Below are positions 1-7,691 of a stretch of 10,210 nt of DNA, piece after piece. Below the pieces are notes generated by a model that was given only the letters and a program-made list of their open reading frames with translations, ran no database searches and was not told the origin of the DNA. Both the position numbers and the translations under genes were made by a program. This DNA comes from CAZKCK01 sp964552325 (GTDB lineage: Bacteria > Bacteroidota > Bacteroidia > Bacteroidales > TTA-H9). Every line of letters starts with the position of its first letter. The first letter of the stretch is position 1. The DNA lies in assembly GCA_964552325.1 (NCBI GenBank), contig CAZKHA010000123.1, positions 1 through 10,210 on the forward strand, given 5' to 3'.

Positions 1-71
1 TGCCCCCAGCTCGTTAAACCGAAGGCAAAAAATACAATCATAAAGATTGCAAATTTGGTAAACGTTTTCAT
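1..71 (-). CDS. Exported protein of unknown function, N-terminal fragment (signal peptide only)
   Basis: Reading leftwards from an ATG at 71-69, the frame stays open to the window edge and gives 23 residues. They begin MKTFTKF, continue with a hydrophobic core (AIFMIVFFAFGL) and end TSWG, with a next codon starting CA (Gln or His). This is a textbook Sec signal peptide: basic N-terminus, about 12 hydrophobic residues, and a small-residue region like the SFGQ/SWGQ cleavage sites common in Bacteroidota. The mature protein lies outside the window, so its function cannot be told. It lies downstream of the 1266-aa surface protein on the same strand, but the 345-bp gap with a possible terminator argues for separate transcription. 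The reading as a real gene start rests on the signal peptide and on the TAnnTTTG match 66 bp upstream. Confidence 0.75.
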   Translation of the reverse strand, partial: MKTFTKFAIFMIVFFAFGLTSWG

Positions 72-137
72 AATGAGATTGTTAAGCTAATAAAGATAAA
101 TTATTTTGGATTATAAATATTGTTTGTAAAAAGAAGC

Positions 138-145
138 CAAAGGTA
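138..145 (-). promoter_or_regulatory. Candidate Bacteroidota -7 promoter element for the gene starting at 71
   Basis: The minus strand reads TACCTTTG, a full match to TAnnTTTG, the -7 element used by the Bacteroidota primary sigma factor. Transcription would start near 132, giving a leader of about 60 nt. No TTG is present about 19-21 nt further upstream, so the call rests on one short motif that occurs by chance fairly often. A second match, TATATTTG, at 341-348 on the same strand is an alternative start with a much longer leader. Confidence 0.35.
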
Positions 146-180
146 GTGATAATCACGGAGGCAGGTGTTAAATCAGTATT

Positions 181-230
181 AAATTTAAAAATAATAGTAG
201 CCCGACCAACCAAAAGAGGAAGGCGGGTTA
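181..230 (-). terminator. Possible intrinsic terminator of the 1266-aa surface protein gene
   Basis: Bases 198-207 pair with 222-230: CCCG/CGGG and CC/GG around a single bulged A, extended by U-A, A-U and a G-U pair, about nine pairs with a 14-nt loop. On the minus strand the stem is followed by CTATTATTTTTAAATTT, a T-rich but interrupted tract. It is a GC-rich island in an AT-rich spacer, about 190 nt after the stop codon of the large gene. The long loop, the bulge and the broken T-run make it weaker than the terminator after glyQS. On the plus strand there is no T-tract. Confidence 0.4.
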
Positions 231-416
231 AACAAATGATATTGTTGCCTCAGGTTCAGTTATAAAGTATTTTTTTGGTGGATACTCCGTTAATCAGACC
301 GTTGTAAAATGTTTGAAGTTGGGGGTTTGGATTTTTTTGCCAAATATACAACATCAATGCTTCCGTGCGACAGTTTTAGAAAAAAAATCTAGGGGATGGC
401 TTAAAATCAGCTGCGT

Positions 417-3400
417 CTATGGTGCCTTTTTTTCAACCCCCAAAGCTGCATTGTTGTCAATCAATACGATATCTAATGCATCAATTGCCCCATCTCCATT
501 GGTGTCGTCAACCAAAAAACCAGTACTAAAGTTGTTGGCCGAAACCTCAGCCTGATCAATATCAGCAAGTGATATCATCCCATCTTGGTTAACATCACCT
601 CCATAAAGCACCCAGGCATCCTGTAGGAATTTCAGGTTGTTTCCATAGGCTTTGCCATCATCGTTCGAAAAATCGTATGTTAGTGTTGAATTGGAGAAGG
701 ATAGCGGCAATGAACTCCAGGTTTCGATGCTATTGCGGTGTTTTACAACAATATAATAATTGCCATTTAGTGCCGCAGGTATCGTTACGCCTGCTTGCCC
801 ATTAACCAACAATTCAATGGTATCACTAAAAGCTAAACTATAAGGTGAAATTGCATTTCTAAGCTCAACCTGAATTAAGTCAGCTATTTGCCCGGCAAAA
901 TGTCCGACGTTTTCATCTTGTGCTTTGTGCATTAATCCTCCACCATCATATAAACTTTCTAAAAACAAGCTTAGTTGCAGGGTTTTGGCTATTTGAGGCT
1001 CCCAGGCTGTAAAGATGCCAAATGTTGTAAGACTTGTAGCTTCTAATTGGTGAAGACTTGTATTTGCATAACCAAAATGGCTGGTGTCAATACTGGTAAC
1101 AAGTGTACCTTGGAGATCATTTTCAATTCCAACTACGTCTGATGGGGAGTAAGTTAAGTTAATCGAATACATTACATTGCTCATTCCGCTTGAAGTTACT
1201 TCCCAGTAGCGGTTTAAATACGAACCACCTTGTGCAAAACTTCCGTTGTTGTTTACCTTTAGCCCTATCCAACTTCCAGATGCAAAACTGGCGGATGCAA
1301 GATTTACAAGTACAGGGGTATATTCAGCGCCATTCTGTAAATCGCCAATTGGAAACGTAAAAGAACTTGTAGCGTTTACCATTTTCCGTAGTTCGCCCGT
1401 GCCATCCGCAGCTATCATATTAGACGCTGAAAAGCTTCCAGTTACTTGATTAGCAGTGCCTAAAGTTAGAATATGGTTGTTTAATGCTATAATTCCATTT
1501 GCAATGTTTAAGGTTCCATCTACGGTGAGATCGCTTAAAAGTGAAATGCCTGCGCTATTGTTAATGTTCAGAATAGAAAGGGCACCAAAATGAATAGTTC
1601 CTTGGCCACCTAAGGATTGTGTTTGTGTGCCGTTTAGATGAAGGGTGGCAGCTACAAGCGGTGAAAAATTTAAGCTTGTCCCTGCTCCAACCCAAATCGA
1701 ACCTTTAATGGCATGGCCCGGATTGCCCGTTACATTAAAATTGAAGTTACCCGACGTAAGCGTCAAATTATCAATTACAACAGCATTTGAACCCGTTGCA
1801 GTAATAGTGCTTAAAGGAGCATCAATTTCAATATTGGCATACGTTCTCCCCGAAAAAGAGGGTGTGATATCGGATGTGAGTTTATAGAGACTACCTGTTT
1901 GAAATACCACAACATTGGCTGATGAAAAAGGATTGCTCCCACTCTGGTGTATATAGGTCGAATTCGAAGCAAACACCACCGAACCCGTAGCGGTAGTGCC
2001 AAACGGATTGCCCGAAAACCCATCTTCTGCAAAAAACTGAGAACCAGCATTAAATACCAACGAGCCCGCAGTGTTGGCTGTAAGCTTGTGGCCTGCAATA
2101 CTAAAATGAATTTGCCCATCAATGGAGCCTGTAGCATTTGTTCCGAGTGCAAGGGTAAGAACATTGGTACCATTTGAATTAAGGCTTGAACCAGAACTAA
2201 TCACGAAATCAGGCCCAGTGCCGCCCTGAATTAATACTGAATTCCAAGCATCAGCTTGTAAGCTTAATTGCGTACTATTTGAAACAACTAATTGACCAAT
2301 GGTTTGCTGTGGGATGTTTATTACGGTACTAACGGCCCCATTGTCAAACACCAGTATGTCATTTGTTTGCGGGTTTTGGCGAGAAGGTGTCCAGTTAGTA
2401 GGCTCAATCCAAGAGGCCGTTCCTGTTTTGTTCCAAACATAGGTAATGGCTGGTTGGCTAAAGGTGGTAGCGCGATCTTGAAGCGGAATTAATGGAATTT
2501 TGTAGTTAACAAACGCCCCAGTGTTGGTGTAAGGGAAAATCTTAAAGTAATACGTTGTATTATTTATTAGCCCTGTAAACGTACATGTTTCAACATTTTG
2601 GCCAATGTTTAACACCAAAGGGGCATTTGACTCCATAACCCCATCAATAGGATTGGAAATGGCTTCATATCCTAACGTACTTCCTTTCACCAAATAATTT
2701 TCGGCAGCAATGCTTCCTTCGGCATCTATCCATGCAACTGGAATGGAGCTTGCCCCAGTGGTGGTTGCTAGTAAGTTCACTACATTGCCCGAAGGCAAGG
2801 GTACAATCCCCAATCCACTTACGGCAAGGTTCTGGGTTTGGGCCCCAGAACTCGTATGTTGAATAAAACCTGTGTATTGAACGGAAAGGCTTGGTGAAAA
2901 CTTTACGAAAATGCTTGTATTGGTTATAGAACCCATGGTAGGGCTAATGCTTAGGCTGTTGGGATGGCTTACGAAACCTGTTTGCTCATTTAAGGAGATG
3001 TCAAAACCAGCAGGAGGCGTAATAAGCAAATTAGATGTAAGGTATAAGCCTGAAACCATGTATGACTGAACCTCAGAAGAGGTGTTAACAACAACATTTC
3101 CAAATGAGTTTAGGCTGCCCACGAATAGTTGTGGAGGTGGGGTAGCAACCGTGCCGGAGCAGGAAAGATTTTGTCCTATCGCCCCACCACCCGAAATAGA
3201 AATATTTTCGGTGTAAGTGCCAATGGCCAAAGCTGCTTTTAGCCTGACCCAAAAAGAGGTTGGGGATAAAGCACCCGAATTATAGGGGATTGTGGCTGTA
3301 TTCGAAAAACTTAGGTTGTCAGCCGAAACTTCATAAGATGCTGTTCCGGTAATTGTAACCATTCCTGATGAGGGGTTTAAGGCTGTGCCAGAAAGGCTTG

Positions 3401-4217
3401 AAGATTGTGAAGGAGATGGCCCAGAGCCGAATTCATAGGTAAAACCCGAAAGACTGTTTTGACCAAGTAGCAATGTTGGACCAGAATAGCCTGAAACAAC
3501 TATGTTATCAACACCAATCCATTCGTCGCTACCATCGGCATTAGAGGTAATGATGCGCAATTGAAGTTGTGATTGATTTTCGAGGGGAGCAGGAAGCGAA
3601 ACACTTACCTGCGTTTCGAGTGTTGCTAGGCTTGGCCCCGAGCTAGCATCAGCCACAAAACCAGCGGCAAGGTTTGTAAAATTCCCGCTAGTTCCAATTC
3701 GATATTGTAAAGCAACTGCTTGAACGGCATTGTCGGCAGATCCGTCAATGTCGCGCAACGTGTATTGAATTGATAAGTTGCTTACACCAAGCGTGTTTAA
3801 GTAAATGATAAGGTTGGGTGCATCAGCAGTAGTTGAACCTTGCAAAGCAATTACCGGATTGCTGATTTCAAATTCTGTTACGCCTCCAGTGGTATTGGTA
3901 TTGGGGTTGGTCTGGTTTACATTTACATCAATTGTAACGATGCCTTCTCCCACTAAAGTCTGTGGGTCAACACCTATTGCTGCTGTGATATTATCGCCCC
4001 TGTACCCAATTATACTAGGCACGCCGCTCCAATTATCGTTAGTGCTTAATAAGGTCGTGTTTGACCAATCTTGCGTAAACGAGCTGTTTGCAAGGTTATG
4101 ATAGGTTTGCCCAAAACTTGTCACAGCCAATAGAACCCCAGCCAAAAGCAAGGTTTGTTTAGTGTGCAAAAACCTATCAAAGAGTGATAAAATTGTATGT
4201 AGGCCAGTACGATTCAC
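417..4217 (-). CDS. Large secreted multidomain surface protein with FN3-like, beta-repeat and C-terminal dockerin-like EF-hand module
   Basis: A 1266-residue exported protein; its substrate or binding partner is unknown. Regions in order: signal peptide (about 1-37, core LLLAGVLLAVTSFG, cut near GQ/T); a beta-sandwich-like domain to about 245 ending in DEWIGVDNIVVSG; two Ig-like domains (about 248-357 and 363-470); an FN3-like domain (about 474-585, with TTYYFKIFPYTN); a YVWNKTGTASW...NWTPSR start (593-612) leading into Gly/Asn/Thr/Ser-rich beta-repeat sequence (about 640-945); an FPIGD...RYWEV module (955-1070); and a C-terminal module (about 1076-1266) with YIVVKHRNSIETW. That module carries two Ca-binding loops, D1208-N1210-D1212-D1219 and D1238-N1240-D1242-D1249, in dockerin/EF-hand spacing. 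This architecture is recurrent in Bacteroidota secreted proteins. No catalytic domain is recognised, so a matrix, adhesin or scaffold role is inference. The start is GTG at 4217 (a stop codon lies a few codons upstream); an in-frame TTG at 4169 would give a tighter 21-residue signal peptide. The protein ends KKAP rather than in an obvious T9SS type A sorting domain. Confidence 0.9.
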   Translation of the reverse strand: MNRTGLHTILSLFDRFLHTKQTLLLAGVLLAVTSFGQTYHNLANSSFTQDWSNTTLLSTNDNWSGVPSIIGYRGDNITAAIGVDPQTLVGEGIVTIDVNVNQTNPNTNTTGGVTEFEISNPVIALQGSTTADAPNLIIYLNTLGVSNLSIQYTLRDIDGSADNAVQAVALQYRIGTSGNFTNLAAGFVADASSGPSLATLETQVSVSLPAPLENQSQLQLRIITSNADGSDEWIGVDNIVVSGYSGPTLLLGQNSLSGFTYEFGSGPSPSQSSSLSGTALNPSSGMVTITGTASYEVSADNLSFSNTATIPYNSGALSPTSFWVRLKAALAIGTYTENISISGGGAIGQNLSCSGTVATPPPQLFVGSLNSFGNVVVNTSSEVQSYMVSGLYLTSNLLITPPAGFDISLNEQTGFVSHPNSLSISPTMGSITNTSIFVKFSPSLSVQYTGFIQHTSSGAQTQNLAVSGLGIVPLPSGNVVNLLATTTGASSIPVAWIDAEGSIAAENYLVKGSTLGYEAISNPIDGVMESNAPLVLNIGQNVETCTFTGLINNTTYYFKIFPYTNTGAFVNYKIPLIPLQDRATTFSQPAITYVWNKTGTASWIEPTNWTPSRQNPQTNDILVFDNGAVSTVINIPQQTIGQLVVSNSTQLSLQADAWNSVLIQGGTGPDFVISSGSSLNSNGTNVLTLALGTNATGSIDGQIHFSIAGHKLTANTAGSLVFNAGSQFFAEDGFSGNPFGTTATGSVVFASNSTYIHQSGSNPFSSANVVVFQTGSLYKLTSDITPSFSGRTYANIEIDAPLSTITATGSNAVVIDNLTLTSGNFNFNVTGNPGHAIKGSIWVGAGTSLNFSPLVAATLHLNGTQTQSLGGQGTIHFGALSILNINNSAGISLLSDLTVDGTLNIANGIIALNNHILTLGTANQVTGSFSASNMIAADGTGELRKMVNATSSFTFPIGDLQNGAEYTPVLVNLASASFASGSWIGLKVNNNGSFAQGGSYLNRYWEVTSSGMSNVMYSINLTYSPSDVVGIENDLQGTLVTSIDTSHFGYANTSLHQLEATSLTTFGIFTAWEPQIAKTLQLSLFLESLYDGGGLMHKAQDENVGHFAGQIADLIQVELRNAISPYSLAFSDTIELLVNGQAGVTIPAALNGNYYIVVKHRNSIETWSSLPLSFSNSTLTYDFSNDDGKAYGNNLKFLQDAWVLYGGDVNQDGMISLADIDQAEVSANNFSTGFLVDDTNGDGAIDALDIVLIDNNAALGVEKKAP

Positions 4218-4236
4218 TAATTTTGAAAAAGGGCAT

Positions 4237-4244
4237 CAAAAGTA
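4237..4244 (-). promoter_or_regulatory. Candidate -7 promoter element for the 1266-aa surface protein
   Basis: The minus strand reads TACTTTTG, a full match to the Bacteroidota -7 consensus TAnnTTTG. Transcription would start near 4231, leaving a leader of only about 13 nt before the GTG at 4217, or about 60 nt before the alternative TTG at 4169. There is no clear TTG at the -33 distance. Its location in the divergent spacer, directly ahead of the gene, supports it. Confidence 0.5.
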
Positions 4245-4319
4245 CGAATAAACTTGGTTACGCAGGGATGTCATTGAACGTTTTGATCCGTAAGCAATAA
4301 AATTCATTTGCAACGATGT

Positions 4320-4351
4320 TTGGAGTGGTTCATAAAATTCACGTATTTTCG
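4320..4351 (+). promoter_or_regulatory. Candidate promoter for the 560-aa membrane protein and DUF3943 pair
   Basis: A TTG at 4320-4322 (within TTTGG) is followed after 21 bp by TATTTTCG at 4344-4351, one mismatch from TAnnTTTG. Spacing and order fit a Bacteroidota -33/-7 promoter. Transcription would start near 4357, giving a leader of about 64 nt before the ATG at 4421. The mismatch lies in the normally conserved TTTG, so the call is tentative. Confidence 0.4.
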
Positions 4352-4420
4352 CAAAAAAATTGATTCACTACTCCTTGCAAACACTTCTTCGTCTCCTTAC
4401 CTCAAAAACTTATTAAATTT

Positions 4421-6103
4421 ATGGAATCTGGCAAATCAAGGAAGCGGCAAAAGCATCACAGACACGGCAAATCTTTCTGGCAAAAAGTTGGGGCGTTTTT
4501 TACGCTTAAAAAGAAACCAAAACGCGACAGACCCTTAATTCATTCATCAATAGCTCAACGTACCGATGCTGATTTTACGATTGCAGGAGGAGCATCACCA
4601 TCAAGGTCTTACAAAAACGGCCGGCGACATAAAAATTGGATTAGCAAGTTTTTAACCAAGTTTTTAAGTTTTTTTACCAGGCATTCTAAGCAAAAGCCCA
4701 AAGAAGTTATTGGTACAAAGCCAATTAATCCAGTAGCACCCCTAAACATACGTAAGCCCGGGACCTCGATGCGTCACCGTAAAAAGATTTTACGACACAG
4801 TGATAGCAATAAGGGATTGATACAGCGTATTTTGAACTTTTTTATTCAATTGTTTGTAATGCCCAAACACGCTAGTCGCCGGCGAATCAAACAACGCTTT
4901 GCTTGGTTAAACCGCTTATTTGATAAGAAAGCTGCAGCTAAGTTTAGACGTGAGAAAAGGAATACTACTCAAGAAGATAGGACAGGGCGTGTTCGTTTAG
5001 ATGGTGCTATTTTTAGAAGTGGTGTAGAGGTGGCTCCAGCTGCTGAATATAAGGATACTTCAACCAAATCAAGAAAGAAGTATATTCGACTTAAGAAGAA
5101 CTCTTTTCTGGAAAAGTTTCTTCGTAGGTACCGAAAGCCATGGCATAATTTCTTGTATTTCCTTGGTTTTAAGGCTTCTCCATTCGATCCATTTATGGAT
5201 GTTGACATCAACAAATCCGAAGACTCCAAAATTATTAGGTTCCAGAAGTATTTCACCTATTCCTTTAATTCAGCTATCATTTTCATAATAGCTTATATTG
5301 CAGCCTATCTAATATATCAGTTTACCGTAATCATCACGGCATCATTTTACAACATTGACGCAGTATTATTTTATTATGAGGTCATGTTTCCCATTGGTGA
5401 TGCCTCGCCACGATGGAATGCCTTTAATATCATAATGATAACCATATCAGGCCCTGTTGTTTCCTTGGCTTTGGGCGTAGTTTGGTACAAGCTTGTTTTA
5501 AAGAAACGTGATTTATCTCCCATGGTTAAATTGTTCTTTGTGTGGCTTACATTCCACTCATTCAATATGTTTTTTGGAGCGTTTGTGGCCGGTGTTATTA
5601 CCAACCAAGGTTTTGGCTACGTAGCAAATTGGATGTTCATGGGTATTGTGTTAAAGATTTTGTTCTCGATGCTTGCGCTGGGCGCTTTAGCTTACATTGG
5701 GTATAGGGCTACAGGCCAGTTTCTAGCCACCAGTAACTCCGTAAACAGGATAAACAAGCATAACAAAGATTATTTTATCTTGGCTCAAGGAGTAATCCCT
5801 TGGTTGGTGGGCTCAGGAATTTTGGTATTGCTGAAAATACCAGATAAGCCACCACAACACCAGAACATTATTGTATATGACTTAATAATAGTAGGTTCTT
5901 TTGTTTTTATGGTATTAGCAACACTTATTAAACGTGATGCGAAACCAGCAGTGGCCGTTAATTCCAAACGAAGGGATAAAACCAAGCTTGGTTGGCTTTA
6001 CATGTTGGTAGCAATTGGCTTGATTGCTTTTTATAGGATTGCCTTAGAGCCTGGTTTACATTTTGTTATCGACTTAGTTTTTGATGTTACATTTTATAGG
6101 TAA
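4421..6103 (+). CDS. Polytopic inner-membrane protein with a long basic, amphipathic-repeat N-terminal half; function unknown
   Basis: A 560-residue protein in two parts. Residues 1 to about 275 are highly basic (runs such as SRKRQKHHRHGK and TLKKKPKRDR) with no signal peptide. They contain about four short aromatic/hydrophobic helices each adjoining a Lys/Arg stretch: about 18-36 (SFWQKVGAFFTLKKK), 72-94 (WISKFLTKFLSFFTRHSK), 131-155 (GLIQRILNFFIQLF) and 228-251. Residues about 283-540 hold about seven hydrophobic segments (near 283-306, 335-357, 370-393, 405-427, 450-471, 484-503, 523-540). Conserved-looking sequence there includes FPIGDASPRWN (323-333), SGPVVSLALG (343-352) and FHSFNMFFGAFVAGV (378-392). 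The SGP...LALG segment faintly recalls the central membrane segment of M50-type proteins, but no HExxH is present, so no protease activity is claimed. The ATG at 4421 follows an A/T-rich leader typical of this phylum, with no in-frame start close upstream. The DUF3943 gene begins 35 bp downstream and is probably co-transcribed. The basic half would lie in the cytoplasm by the positive-inside rule (inference). Confidence 0.85.
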   Translation: MESGKSRKRQKHHRHGKSFWQKVGAFFTLKKKPKRDRPLIHSSIAQRTDADFTIAGGASPSRSYKNGRRHKNWISKFLTKFLSFFTRHSKQKPKEVIGTKPINPVAPLNIRKPGTSMRHRKKILRHSDSNKGLIQRILNFFIQLFVMPKHASRRRIKQRFAWLNRLFDKKAAAKFRREKRNTTQEDRTGRVRLDGAIFRSGVEVAPAAEYKDTSTKSRKKYIRLKKNSFLEKFLRRYRKPWHNFLYFLGFKASPFDPFMDVDINKSEDSKIIRFQKYFTYSFNSAIIFIIAYIAAYLIYQFTVIITASFYNIDAVLFYYEVMFPIGDASPRWNAFNIIMITISGPVVSLALGVVWYKLVLKKRDLSPMVKLFFVWLTFHSFNMFFGAFVAGVITNQGFGYVANWMFMGIVLKILFSMLALGALAYIGYRATGQFLATSNSVNRINKHNKDYFILAQGVIPWLVGSGILVLLKIPDKPPQHQNIIVYDLIIVGSFVFMVLATLIKRDAKPAVAVNSKRRDKTKLGWLYMLVAIGLIAFYRIALEPGLHFVIDLVFDVTFYR

Positions 6104-6138
6104 ATTTTTAAAAGAAGAACTATTCTATTGATTGCATT

Positions 6139-7638
6139 GTGTTAAACTATCTTTTATTCACTGTCAGCTGGCTTAGCGCGAGCTTGTATTTAAGGCTTTT
6201 AAAAACAAGTTTAGCTATTGCAATTATCCTTCTAGCATTATCGGGCTTTAGCCAGCAAGATACAGCTATAAAATCAGCCATTTTAGTAAAACGGCACCCA
6301 ATACTATCAGGATACCAAGTTATTGGAATTAATATAGGTGTTTGGGGCATGAATCGTTTAGCCGGTGCATCATTTGCCGATATTGGTTTTAATAGCATAA
6401 AACGCAATTTTCGCACTGGATTTGTGTGGGATAATGATCAGTTTTCCACTAATATGATTTTTCATCCATATCATGGCGGGCTTTATTATAATGCTGCTCG
6501 AATGAATGGATTATCATTTGCTACCTCTTCAGCCTATACGCTCGGAGGGAGTTTGATGTGGGAATTGTTTATGGAAACAGAGCCACCTTCCATAAATGAT
6601 GTTTTTGCAACTACTTTGGGCGGAATTGCTCTTGGTGAGATTACGTTTAGGCTAGCTAATGGAATTGTTGATAACCGCAAAAGAGGGCTAAACAGGGTTT
6701 GGCGGGAGGCATTAGTTACCGTCATTAGCCCAACAGTTGGCTTTAATCGACTTATAAAGGGAGACATGTGGAGAAGAAAGCATTTTAAGGATGCGTTCTC
6801 CCAAACTGATTATTCAAAACCAGAAATAGAGTTTACTACAGGAGTGGCTTGGCTTTCTAGCAACAAGCGCATTGATAAAGGATTGTCAAGTGGCTTTGCA
6901 AGGCTTAATGTAAACTATGGTCAGCCCATGGATCGCTACAAAATGCCCTATGATTATTTTACTGTACAAGCTGATCTAATCGTTCGCAAACAGGTTTCAA
7001 TGGGTGATGTTAGCCTTTTGGGAAGAATTTGGAGTAGAGAATTCAACACACAGTCTGAGACAAAACTAGTGTTTGGGATCTTTCAGCATTTTGATTATAT
7101 AAGCAAGGATACCAGCGAAAACACTAAAAAAGCTGTGCCAGTTCAAATTTCAGGCGCAGCCGTGATAGGCGGAGGTATACTAACCAACCAACCTGCTTTT
7201 GGCCATAAGGCTTTGCTTGAAAACACTTTATTTGCCAATATTGTTTTATTGGGAGGCACCCATAGTGATTATTATAGTGTTATAGAAAGAAACTACAACC
7301 TAGGTAGTGGGTATTCTATTAAGTCTTTTAATAGCCTTAAGTGGGGCACTAACAGTGAGATACGATGCAATTATCATTTAATGCACCTTTTTACTTGGCG
7401 TAACAAAATCGATTCGCTCTATTACAAAACCCTTGACCCACACTATCTTGATGTGCAGGGAACACCAGGGAACACACAAATTCACATCTTGCAAGCCGGA
7501 TACGGGTATCGTTTTTCAAAACGATTTGCTGCCAATTTTGATATGTTTTTCTATCATCGCGAATCACGGTATATTGATTACGCAATGGTTGTTTCAAATA
7601 CTTTCCGCCTCACCTTGGGGTTATCTTTTAAGCTTTAA
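6139..7638 (+). CDS. DUF3943 family protein, probable outer-membrane beta-barrel
   Basis: A 499-residue exported protein matching the DUF3943 family as I remember it: FHPYHGGLYYNAARMNGLSF (108-127), a SAYTLGGSLMWE turn (131-142), then the hallmark ETEPPSIND (146-154), TLGGIALGEITFRL (159-172) and a late NRVWREALVTVISPTVGFNR stretch (185-204). The family's biochemical role is not established. The signal peptide has a core near residues 23-36 (TSLAIAIILLALSG) and is likely cut after FSQ. The rest is rich in alternating beta-strand sequence and ends FRLTLGLSFKL, like the last strand of an outer-membrane barrel; barrel topology is inferred. The chosen start is GTG at 6139, the first start codon after an in-frame stop at 6097. 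A TTG at 6184 would give a more normal signal peptide of about 25 residues and is a serious alternative. It follows the 560-aa membrane protein gene by 35 bp with no promoter seen between, so an operon is likely. Confidence 0.87.
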   Translation: MLNYLLFTVSWLSASLYLRLLKTSLAIAIILLALSGFSQQDTAIKSAILVKRHPILSGYQVIGINIGVWGMNRLAGASFADIGFNSIKRNFRTGFVWDNDQFSTNMIFHPYHGGLYYNAARMNGLSFATSSAYTLGGSLMWELFMETEPPSINDVFATTLGGIALGEITFRLANGIVDNRKRGLNRVWREALVTVISPTVGFNRLIKGDMWRRKHFKDAFSQTDYSKPEIEFTTGVAWLSSNKRIDKGLSSGFARLNVNYGQPMDRYKMPYDYFTVQADLIVRKQVSMGDVSLLGRIWSREFNTQSETKLVFGIFQHFDYISKDTSENTKKAVPVQISGAAVIGGGILTNQPAFGHKALLENTLFANIVLLGGTHSDYYSVIERNYNLGSGYSIKSFNSLKWGTNSEIRCNYHLMHLFTWRNKIDSLYYKTLDPHYLDVQGTPGNTQIHILQAGYGYRFSKRFAANFDMFFYHRESRYIDYAMVVSNTFRLTLGLSFKL

Positions 7639-7691
7639 CAATTAATAGGTTAAAGAGGTATGGGATGCTTGGATGCTAGGTTCAAAAAATT

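Larger units (their letters stand above)
72..416. other. 345-bp AT-rich intergenic region between two minus-strand genes
   Basis: No convincing gene is seen here. An open frame on the plus strand (313-555) runs mostly antisense to the end of the 1266-aa gene and has no domain or signal peptide, so it is not called. The region holds a hairpin with a following T-rich stretch (181-230) that could terminate the large gene, and two minus-strand matches to the Bacteroidota -7 element TAnnTTTG, at 138-145 and 341-348. Neither match has a TTG at the expected -33 distance. A small palindrome, TAGA-(A)n-TCTA, lies around 377-391 and is too short to weigh. Confidence 0.6.

Noticed and set aside
267..287. 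AGTAT...ATACT inverted repeat in the left spacer
   Set aside because: Only five base pairs around an 11-nt loop in AT-rich DNA; expected by chance.
1811..2173. 120-aa minus-strand open frame inside the 1266-aa gene
   Set aside because: It lies wholly within the large gene in another frame, has no domain or signal peptide, and its sequence looks like out-of-frame translation of the repeat region.
640..2500. DNA-level tandem repeats in the beta-repeat part of the surface protein
   Set aside because: The protein is rich in Gly/Asn/Thr/Ser and looks repetitive, but no tandem DNA repeat of fixed period was seen by eye.
4308..4538. 76-aa plus-strand frame overlapping the start of the 560-aa gene
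   Set aside because: It overlaps the better-supported gene in another frame, and its product shows no motif. A short upstream frame with a coding role cannot be excluded but has no support.
5249..6103. M50 metalloprotease identity for the membrane domain
   Set aside because: No HExxH zinc-binding motif is present anywhere in the 560 residues; only a weak resemblance of one GP-containing segment remains.
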